A program made the position numbers and the translations under genes. A stretch of DNA of 63,828 nt. Origin: an uncultured Senegalimassilia sp. (GTDB lineage Bacteria; Actinomycetota; Coriobacteriia; Coriobacteriales; Eggerthellaceae). Below are positions 8,258 to 15,094 of this stretch, piece by piece. Numbering within the stretch: the stretch's first letter is position 1; every line of letters begins with the position of its first letter. The notes beneath the pieces were generated by a model that ran no database searches, was not told where the DNA came from, and was given only the letters and a program-made list of their open reading frames with translations. The stretch spans positions 1-63,828 of the forward strand of contig CAKTWI010000012.1 of assembly GCA_934630815.1 (NCBI GenBank), in the 5' to 3' direction.

Positions 8258-10263
8258 CCGTCGCCGATCCGCGCGCAACCGCGCGCTTTTTGGGAGCGTT
8301 CTTCGACGAGCTTGCGAAATGGGGCGTGCAAAACGTGGTGATCAGCCCCGGTTCGCGCTCCACCCCGCTGTCCATGACCGCCTACGAGCTGTCTTGCCGC
8401 GCCCCGCAGCGGATGAGCACGTATGTGGACATCGACGAGCGCGGCGCCGCCTTCCTGGCGTTGGGTATGGCGAAGGCGTCCGGTCGTCCGGCGGCGCTGG
8501 TGTGCTCGTCGGGCACGGCCATCGCCAACTACTATCCGGCCATCCTCGAGGCGGAATCCTCGCGCGTGCCCCTTATCGTGCTGACGGCCGACCGCCCGCC
8601 GCAGCTGCAGGGGCTGGGCGCCCCGCAAACCTGCGACCAATCACACGCTTACGGCACGCACGTGCGCGCCTATCGCGGTATGCCCTTGCCCGCAGATGAT
8701 GAAGGCTCGCTGTGCTTCGCCCGCCAGGCCGCCCGCGAGGCGTGCATCGTCGCGCTTGGGTCGTGCGAGCTCCCGCAAAACCAGGCGGCGCAAAACCCCT
8801 CGACGGTACCCGCGGCTGCGGCTGCCTGCGCATCCCAGCGCCTTGCCGGAGCCTGCTTCGGCGGTCCGGTGCACCTGAACTTCCCGTTCGATGAGCCGCT
8901 CAAGCCCGACGTGACGCTGCCCGACCTGTTCGATGCCGGCATCCCCTGCACCGACGCCGCTGCGGCTGGCGAAACCCCCGGGGCAAAACCCGCCCGCAAG
9001 CCGCTGCTTCCCGTTGGCATTGCGCACGTGCACGGGGGCATGGAAGGCGTTGCGGCGGCGCAGCTTGCCCGCGAGCTGCTGGCCAACAGCGTGCTGCTTC
9101 TGGCGGGCGAAGGCTCCTGCGCCACGCACGAGGAGGCGCAGCGCGTGTTGGCCTTCGCGCGCATCTTCGCCATCCCCGTGCTCGCCGACCCGCTCTCGGG
9201 GTTGCGGTCCTTCGACGACCCGCTGGTGGTCGGTAACTACGACAGCGTGTTTCAGCCTGGCGGCATCTCGCCTGACGACAGCCTGAATCCGCAGGTCATC
9301 GTACGTTTCGGTCGCTACCCCGTATCGAAGCGCGCGACGCAGTGGGCCCGTACGCGCGAGGATGCCGGCGTGCTGCAGGTTGTGGTCGACCCCTTGGAAA
9401 CGCGCGACACCAACGCCGCCACCACGGTGTTTGTCCGCACGAAGCCCGCCGATTTCGCACAAAGCATGCTGCGCGCGCTGCGCATGGAAGACGGCCCCGC
9501 GGCGGCAGGCGCCAACGACCTCTCGTTCGCTAACGCCTGGCAGCAGGTGGAGGAAGCCGCCGCAAAGCGCATAGCCGCGGTGGATGCCGGCGAAGAACCC
9601 GGTGCCGACGGCTTCGAGGGCGCCTACGTCCGTCGCGTGCTGGAGCTTGCCCCCGAAGGCTCGTGCCTGTTCGCGGCGAACTCCATGAGCGTGCGCGCCG
9701 TGGACACCTTCTACCTGAAGGGCGGCAAGCAGCTGATCGTGTTGGCGAACCGGGGCCTGAACGGTATCGACGGCACGGTTTCCACGGCCATCGGCGCCTC
9801 GCGCTGCTTCAATCGCACCACGCTGATCACGGGCGATCTGACCATGCAGCACGATCTGAACGCCCTGGCGTTGCAGCGAGAGCTGCGCGTACAGCGGCAG
9901 CTCGCCGACACCGCAAGTAGCGCGAACCGCACGCCGGAGCAGGCCGCCAAGCGTAATAGCTGCGAAACAAACGGCGGCGAACAGGGCATTACCATCGTGC
10001 TGCTGAACAACAACGGCGGGGCCATATTCGACATGCTGCCGCAGAAGTCGCAGGAAGCGTATTTCGAGCGCCTGTTCCTCACGCCTCAGGACGTGGACTT
10101 CCAGGCCGCGGTCGCCGCATTCGGCGTGCCCTATAGCAAAACGGCCACCTTGGCCGAGTTCGACCGGGCGTATCGAGCATCGCTGGATGTTCCGGGCATC
10201 AGCTTCATCGAGGTGCCCGCGCCCCTGCAGGGCCTGCGCGAGCGTTACGCCAAGTATTGGTAG
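8254..10263 (+). CDS. menD: SEPHCHC synthase (MenD)
   Basis: This 669-residue thiamine-diphosphate enzyme joins isochorismate and 2-oxoglutarate to give 2-succinyl-5-enolpyruvyl-6-hydroxy-3-cyclohexene-1-carboxylate. Seen are the N-terminal VVISPGSRSTPLSM loop, the catalytic Glu in VDIDERGAAFLALG, and the ThDP/Mg motif GDLTMQHDLNAL followed by LLNNNGGAIFDMLPQ. The protein is about 90-100 residues longer than usual. Insertions are a Gln/Ala-rich stretch near residues 170-195 and a segment of about 30 residues between the GDLT motif and the NNNGG strand. The frame is open far upstream, but the ATG at 8254 overlapping menF is the true start by homology. Confidence 0.95.
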   Translation: MTVADPRATARFLGAFFDELAKWGVQNVVISPGSRSTPLSMTAYELSCRAPQRMSTYVDIDERGAAFLALGMAKASGRPAALVCSSGTAIANYYPAILEAESSRVPLIVLTADRPPQLQGLGAPQTCDQSHAYGTHVRAYRGMPLPADDEGSLCFARQAAREACIVALGSCELPQNQAAQNPSTVPAAAAACASQRLAGACFGGPVHLNFPFDEPLKPDVTLPDLFDAGIPCTDAAAAGETPGAKPARKPLLPVGIAHVHGGMEGVAAAQLARELLANSVLLLAGEGSCATHEEAQRVLAFARIFAIPVLADPLSGLRSFDDPLVVGNYDSVFQPGGISPDDSLNPQVIVRFGRYPVSKRATQWARTREDAGVLQVVVDPLETRDTNAATTVFVRTKPADFAQSMLRALRMEDGPAAAGANDLSFANAWQQVEEAAAKRIAAVDAGEEPGADGFEGAYVRRVLELAPEGSCLFAANSMSVRAVDTFYLKGGKQLIVLANRGLNGIDGTVSTAIGASRCFNRTTLITGDLTMQHDLNALALQRELRVQRQLADTASSANRTPEQAAKRNSCETNGGEQGITIVLLNNNGGAIFDMLPQKSQEAYFERLFLTPQDVDFQAAVAAFGVPYSKTATLAEFDRAYRASLDVPGISFIEVPAPLQGLRERYAKYW

Positions 10264-10355
10264 GCGCTCGACGCGCAAGCATCGCCGCAAGGTCAGCGCT
10301 TTGCGCGATTATCGCTGCAATGTTGGGCTTTACGCCCTAGCGTTGCCGGCATACT

Positions 10356-10371
10356 GTGTTGTACGCAACAC
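10356..10371. promoter_or_regulatory. Inverted repeat before menH
   Basis: GTGTTG and CAACAC are separated by four bases, about 40-55 bases before the menH start. It is a small dyad that could be an operator. No regulator is suggested by the sequence itself. Confidence 0.3.
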
Positions 10372-10409
10372 ATACAACAACAAAACGTAAAGGGATCGAG
10401 GAGGCGCTC

Positions 10410-11297
10410 ATGGAAATAATGAACGAGCAGTCGGAAACCGCCTGCTTCGACGTTGACGGAGTCCGATATCGTTACCTGTATATGAAGGAGGATAATCCCG
10501 CCCGCGGTCGCCGCCGCACCCCGGTGCTGTTCGTGCACGGATTCGCGCAAAACGCGATGTCCTGGTTCCCTACCAGCCGCAGTATCTTCCTTGAGCGCGA
10601 CGTATACGGCATCGATCTCGTCGGCCACGGCGGGTCGTCGGTCCCGTTCCAGCCCGCGCCGTACAGCTTGCCCGCAATGGGCGAAGCTCTCCTTTCCCTT
10701 ATCAAGCTGATCCCCGGAAAACCCCTGGTGGTGGGCTACTCGATGGGTGGGCGCGTGGCTCTTTCCGCGTTGCTCGAGGTCGGCCCAGCGGCCTTCGCCA
10801 AACAAACGAGCGGCTTGCTTCTGGAGAGCGTGGGCATGGGGCCGAAAACGCAGGCGGAGCGCGATGCCGCCATCGAGCGCGATGCCGACATGGCGCGCCG
10901 CCTGCGCGAGACGCCGCTGAAGGACTTCATGACCTACTGGGAGAACCTGCCGCTGTTCGAATCGCAGAAGGCGTTGCCGAGGAAGGTTCGCGCCGCGGTG
11001 CGCGCCAACAGGCTTGCCAACGATCCCGAGGCGCTGGCAAAGTGCGTGGAATGCGCCGGGCAGCATCGCATGCCCTCATATCGCGAGACCACGGCGGCGC
11101 TTCGCGACCTCGGCCTGCGCGGCTATCCGGCCCTCTACCTTGCTGGCGAAAAGGACGTGAAGTACAGCAAGCTCGCAGCCGGCCTGCATGAGGAGGGCAT
11201 CGTGAGGACGCGCATCGCGCCGAAGGTGGGGCACAACGTCCACCTGGAGGCCCCCGAGGTTTTCGCCGCCTGCGTGCACAGCGTGGCAACGCGCTAG
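10410..11297 (+). CDS. menH: Alpha/beta hydrolase, probable SHCHC synthase (MenH)
   Basis: This 295-residue alpha/beta-hydrolase-fold protein follows menD and probably removes pyruvate from SEPHCHC to give SHCHC. Visible are the oxyanion strand LFVHGFAQNAMSW, the nucleophile elbow VVGYSMGGRVALS with its Ser, and the late His in VGHNVHLEAPEVF. I use ATG 10410, which has GAGGAG at 10399-10404, rather than an in-frame ATG 54 bases upstream that has none. Assignment to MenH rests on fold plus location, since hydrolases of this fold are hard to tell apart by sequence. Confidence 0.8.
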   Translation: MEIMNEQSETACFDVDGVRYRYLYMKEDNPARGRRRTPVLFVHGFAQNAMSWFPTSRSIFLERDVYGIDLVGHGGSSVPFQPAPYSLPAMGEALLSLIKLIPGKPLVVGYSMGGRVALSALLEVGPAAFAKQTSGLLLESVGMGPKTQAERDAAIERDADMARRLRETPLKDFMTYWENLPLFESQKALPRKVRAAVRANRLANDPEALAKCVECAGQHRMPSYRETTAALRDLGLRGYPALYLAGEKDVKYSKLAAGLHEEGIVRTRIAPKVGHNVHLEAPEVFAACVHSVATR

Positions 11298-11510
11298 CGG
11301 GCCGTCGCCGTCCGCGTGCGTCACGCTGCGGCGTGCTAGCAAGGCGTCCTCGGTCTGCTCGCGCTGCATATCGATGTTCTAGCAGGACGTTTGCGGCCCG
11401 CGTGCGCAGTCTGGCACCCTCGTTCCGCCCGCCGCCTACCCGCGCAGCGTGGCGTCGGGCCGCGGACCCCGGCGGCCTTATCCGTCAGTCCCCTCTCAAC
11501 GGTTCGGAAA

Positions 11511-11552
11511 GCGCTTGCCGCAACCTCCTTCCGAGGTGTTTGCGGCAAGCGC
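11511..11552. repeat. Perfect 13-bp hairpin
   Basis: GCGCTTGCCGCAA (11511-11523) is the exact reverse complement of 11540-11552, with a 16-nt loop that can pair further through CCTC/GAGG. No T-run follows on either strand, so it is not a standard terminator. It may be a structured leader or a factor-dependent stop after menH. Confidence 0.55.
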
Positions 11553-11623
11553 CTGCTTTGCCTCATCTGCTCCGTGCCGTGTTCCCTTGCATTGACAATC
11601 AACCTCCTGACGTGGTGCGACTT

Positions 11624-11632
11624 TGCTACAAT
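11624..11632 (+). promoter_or_regulatory. Extended -10 promoter for the GGDEF/HD-GYP gene
   Basis: TGCTACAAT has the TG and TAnnnT positions of an extended -10 element, 63 bases before the start codon. A TTGACA at 11592-11597 is too distant (29-base spacer) to be its -35. Confidence 0.45.
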
Positions 11633-11695
11633 ACACTCGCTGGAAACCAGTACGCACGAAAGCTCGAATCATCTCGAAACAGAGGCTCACCGGCT

Positions 11696-13603
11696 ATGGA
11701 CGACAAAACGCAAGGTACCGAGCAGCACGATCAGCTACCCGATATGTCGAGGGACGAACTGGAAGCGGAGATGGGCCGCTTGCTCGGCGTCTACCCTGTT
11801 GTGCGCTTCCTTGACGAAGACGACATTGAGGAAGATGAATCTTGCCTTCTGTATGGCGGCGCGTGCGTTTGCGTGCGCGGGGTGTGCAAGGACGTCCTGC
11901 GCAACGGAGGCTCCCGAACGCATAGGGTGCTCATGGGCGATCAGATCCATCGCGCATCGGCTCGGTACGTGAACGTCGACGGCAAGCCGGGTGTGCTCAT
12001 GTGCGCTCAACCTGTCGACGCGGTCGCTAGCGGCATGCTTTCCGAGGAGCTGCTCTATCACGATGCGCTGTCGGGCGCTTACAACCGGCGCTTCTACGAG
12101 GACAACCTGCGCAATCAGCACGTGTTCGCCGGCGTGGCGGTGTTGGACTTGGACGATTTCAAGCTGGTCAACGACACGCTGGGCCATCACGCGGGCGATG
12201 TCGCCATCAAAACGGCCGTGAGCGTGCTCAGAAGCTGCATCCGATCGACCGATATGCTCGTGCGCTACGGCGGCGACGAGTTCGTGCTGGTCATCCCCGG
12301 CATCTCCGCCGACGTCTTCGCGCGCAAGCTGCAAGATATGGGCGATAAGCTCGCCGAAACGCCCGTTCCCGGGTATGAGAACATCAACCTCACCGTCAGC
12401 ATCGGCGGCGTGCTGTCCGAGGGTCGCACCGTCGAGGAGGCGGTACGTCAGGCGGACGGCCTTATGTACAAGGCGAAGGGTCGCAAGAACTTCGTCATCA
12501 CCGATTCCGACAACCTCGACCCCTTCGAGTTCCACAAACCGTTGCTGCTGGTGGTGGACGATTCCGAGATGAACCGCGTCATCTTGAGCGAGATGCTCAA
12601 AGACCAGTACGAGATCCTCGAGGCGGATTGCGGCGAAGCGGGGATCGCGCGCCTGGAACAGCACGGAAGCGGCATCTCCATCGTGCTGCTCGACATCGTC
12701 ATGCCCGGCGCCGATGGCTTCGACGTGCTCTCCTGCATGTCGCGCAACGGCTTGATCGACGACATCCCCGTCATCATGATCTCCAGCGAGGATTCCGACG
12801 ACTCGGTGCTGCGCGCCTACGAGTTGGGCGCTTCCGACTACATCAGCCGCCCCTTCGACAAGCGCATCGTGCGCCAGCGCGTCAGCAACATCATGCGCCT
12901 CTACACCAAGCAGCGGCGCCTCTCCACCATGCTCGCGCAGCAGTTCTACGAGCGTGAGCGCGAAAGCCGCATGCTCGTCGACATCATGGGCGGAGCCATG
13001 GAGTTGCGCAACGGCGAAAGCGGGCCGCACGTGCAGCACGTGCGCAAGCTCACCGAGATGATGCTGGAGCACCTGATGCGCAAAACGGACCGCTATCACA
13101 TCACCTCAAGCGACCGTGCCACCATCGCCGCCGCCTCTACGTTGCACGACCTGGGGAAGCTGTCCATTCCCGATGACATCTTGAACAAGCCGGGCAGGTT
13201 AACGCCCGAGGAGTTCGAGATCATGAAGACGCACACCACTATCGGCGCCGACATGCTGGAGGGCATGGTGCAGTACCGCGACAGCGCCCTGGTGCGCGCG
13301 GCGCGCGACATCTGCCGTTGGCACCACGAGCGCTACGACGGCGGCGGATACCCCGACGGGCTGAAAGGCGAGGAGATTCCCATATCGGCGCAGGTCGTTG
13401 CGCTCGTGGATGTCTACGATGCCCTGACCAGCGACCGCGTGTATAAGAAGGCGTTCTCACACGAGAAGGCCATGCACATGATCTTGAACGGGGAATGTGG
13501 CGCGTTCAACCCGCTGCTCATCGATTGCCTCATCGATCTGCAGGACCGTATCGTGGCCGAGAAGGACGAGGAAGATCCACCCCCCCCCTATTTCAGTGAA
13601 TGA
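11696..13603 (+). CDS. Bifunctional c-di-GMP protein: GGDEF-REC-HD-GYP
   Basis: This 635-residue soluble protein has an N-terminal segment of about 118 residues of unknown fold, a diguanylate cyclase domain (about 120-275), a receiver domain (about 282-405) and an HD-GYP phosphodiesterase (about 430-625). The active site is intact (RYGGDEFVLV), and an RSTD I-site lies exactly five residues before GGDEF. The receiver has VVDDSEMNR and the phospho-acceptor Asp in LLDIVMPGADG. The HD-GYP part has LHDLGKLSIPDDI and HHERYDGGGYPDGL. Both synthesis and degradation of c-di-GMP are thus plausible, switched by phosphorylation. The HPt gene downstream is the natural phosphodonor. A run of nine C lies ten codons before the stop. 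The start is by homology; its ribosome site is weak. Confidence 0.92.
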   Translation: MDDKTQGTEQHDQLPDMSRDELEAEMGRLLGVYPVVRFLDEDDIEEDESCLLYGGACVCVRGVCKDVLRNGGSRTHRVLMGDQIHRASARYVNVDGKPGVLMCAQPVDAVASGMLSEELLYHDALSGAYNRRFYEDNLRNQHVFAGVAVLDLDDFKLVNDTLGHHAGDVAIKTAVSVLRSCIRSTDMLVRYGGDEFVLVIPGISADVFARKLQDMGDKLAETPVPGYENINLTVSIGGVLSEGRTVEEAVRQADGLMYKAKGRKNFVITDSDNLDPFEFHKPLLLVVDDSEMNRVILSEMLKDQYEILEADCGEAGIARLEQHGSGISIVLLDIVMPGADGFDVLSCMSRNGLIDDIPVIMISSEDSDDSVLRAYELGASDYISRPFDKRIVRQRVSNIMRLYTKQRRLSTMLAQQFYERERESRMLVDIMGGAMELRNGESGPHVQHVRKLTEMMLEHLMRKTDRYHITSSDRATIAAASTLHDLGKLSIPDDILNKPGRLTPEEFEIMKTHTTIGADMLEGMVQYRDSALVRAARDICRWHHERYDGGGYPDGLKGEEIPISAQVVALVDVYDALTSDRVYKKAFSHEKAMHMILNGECGAFNPLLIDCLIDLQDRIVAEKDEEDPPPPYFSE

Positions 13604-13688
13604 TGAGAGGCGGGAAAGAGCGGGAGCTTGATCGAAGGCAGGCGCCCCGATGATGAAAACAGTCCATCAAGGAAAGGCGAGATAGGCC

Positions 13689-14045
13689 ATGAGTGCGATT
13701 GAGAACGCATATAACCAGGTAGGAGCCGATTTCAACGACGTGTTGCGCCGTTTCACCAGCGAGGAGCTCATCGTGCGATTCGCCGAGAAGTTCCTGGAGG
13801 ACGGCAGCTTCGAGCAGCTGGGCGAAGCGCTGCGAAGCGGCAACGCGGATGCTGCGTTCCTTGCCTCCCATACGCTGAAGGGCATCGCGCAGAACATGGG
13901 CTTCACCGGCCTATACGAGCCGTCGAACGCGCTGACCGAGGAGCTGCGCGCCAAGCCCGGCGACCTCACGCGGGCGAAGGAGCTGTTCGAGCCTGTGGAG
14001 GCCGAGTACGGCAAGACGGCGGAGGCTCTGCGCGCCGCCCTGTAG
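13689..14045 (+). CDS. HPt-domain phosphotransfer protein
   Basis: This 118-residue single-domain histidine phosphotransfer protein carries a phosphate between receiver domains in a phosphorelay. The signature ASHTLKGIAQNMGF gives the acceptor His at residue 61. The rest is predicted helical with no membrane span. It starts 85 bases after the GGDEF-REC-HD-GYP gene and is probably cotranscribed with it; its likely partner is that protein's receiver domain. No hybrid histidine kinase is nearby, so the upstream donor is unknown. Confidence 0.9.
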   Translation: MSAIENAYNQVGADFNDVLRRFTSEELIVRFAEKFLEDGSFEQLGEALRSGNADAAFLASHTLKGIAQNMGFTGLYEPSNALTEELRAKPGDLTRAKELFEPVEAEYGKTAEALRAAL

Positions 14046-14087
14046 CAAGCGCGCGGCCTGGCTGCGCAATGGAATGGGAAACCTCAG

Positions 14088-14121
14088 ACGCTCCGTACGA
14101 TGCGGATATCGTGCGGAGCGT
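14088..14121. repeat. Hairpin downstream of the HPt gene
   Basis: A 14-bp inverted repeat (14088-14101 with 14108-14121) has one position that pairs G-U in RNA. No T-run follows. It may be a weak terminator between the HPt gene and menB. A small dyad TTACGT/ACGTAA follows at 14151-14164, close to the menB promoter. Confidence 0.4.
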
Positions 14122-14212
14122 GCTTATGTCGAGCGAATTCGCTACCATTGTTACGTACACGTAAAACTTCGCGCAAACCCTTGCGTTTTCGCGTAGCAGC
14201 GGAAGGAATCAC

Positions 14213-15052
14213 ATGAGCGACATCCAGTGGCAACCTGGAAAGCAATACCGCGAGATCGTCTACGAAACGTATGAGGGCATCGCGAAGATCACCATCAACC
14301 GTCCCGCCAGGCGCAACGCCTTCACGCCCCTGACGGTGAACGAGATGTACGACGCGTTCTCCGTTGCGCGTGACGACGCCTCCGTCGGCGTCATCATCCT
14401 CACGGGCGCCAACCACGGCGGCCGTCACGAGGACGAGGCGTTCTGCAGCGGCGGCGACCAGAAGATCCGCGGCAACGGCGGTTACGTCGGCGAGGACAAC
14501 ATTCCCCGCTTGAACGTGCTCGACCTGCAGCGCCTGATCCGCGTGGTGCCCAAACCCGTCATCGCCATGGTCAACGGCTATGCCATCGGCGGCGGCCACG
14601 TGCTGCACATCCTGTGCGACCTGTCCATCGCCGCGGAGACGGCGAAGTTCGGCCAGACGGGCCCGAAGGTGGGCAGCTTCGACGCCGGGTACGGCGCGGG
14701 CTACCTGGCGGCCATGGTCGGCCAGAAGAAGGCGCGCGAGATCTGGTACCTGTGCCGTCAGTACACGGCGCAGGAGGCGCTCGACATGGGCATGGTCAAC
14801 AAGGTGGTGCCCTTCGAGCAGCTCGAGGAGGAGACCGTGCAGTGGGCGCGCGAGATGCTGCAGTTCAGCCCCACGGCGCTGCGCTTCATGAAGGCGTCCT
14901 TCAACGCCGCCACCGACGGCTTGGCCGGTCTGCAGCAGTTCGCCGGCGACGCTACGTTGCTGTACTACACCACCGACGAGGCGAAGGAGGGCCGCGACGC
15001 GTTCAAGGAGAAGCGCAAGCCCGACTTCTCCAAGTACCCGAAGTTCCCGTAA
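14213..15052 (+). CDS. menB: 1,4-dihydroxy-2-naphthoyl-CoA synthase
   Basis: This 279-residue crotonase-fold enzyme closes the second ring of the naphthoquinone, turning o-succinylbenzoyl-CoA into DHNA-CoA. MenB-specific features are the [11 protein letters not shown] loop, the oxyanion-hole region [18 protein letters not shown], the [17 protein letters not shown] segment with its Asp, and the C-terminal [25 protein letters not shown] end. Start ATG 14213 follows AAGGAATCAC. It lies 42 bases before menE-menC and forms a likely operon with it. Confidence 0.97.
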   Translation: MSDIQWQPGKQYREIVYETYEGIAKITINRPARRNAFTPLTVNEMYDAFSVARDDASVGVIILTGANHGGRHEDEAFCSGGDQKIRGNGGYVGEDNIPRLNVLDLQRLIRVVPKPVIAMVNGYAIGGGHVLHILCDLSIAAETAKFGQTGPKVGSFDAGYGAGYLAAMVGQKKAREIWYLCRQYTAQEALDMGMVNKVVPFEQLEEETVQWAREMLQFSPTALRFMKASFNAATDGLAGLQQFAGDATLLYYTTDEAKEGRDAFKEKRKPDFSKYPKFP

Positions 15053-15094
15053 GTCGTTTCAGCAGTTCAAGGTAAAGGTAGGCGCAGAACCCTC

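Larger units (their letters stand above)
11298..11695. other. Intergenic region between menH and the c-di-GMP gene
   Basis: The region is about 400 bases. The downstream frame stays open through most of it, but there is no credible start or homology, so I treat it as non-coding. It contains a perfect 13-bp hairpin (11511-11552) and an extended -10 promoter (11624-11632). Confidence 0.6.

Noticed and set aside
11735..13099. A minus-strand frame of 454 codons opposite the c-di-GMP gene
   Set aside because: The composition is typical of an antisense shadow and it overlaps well-defined GGDEF and REC domains.
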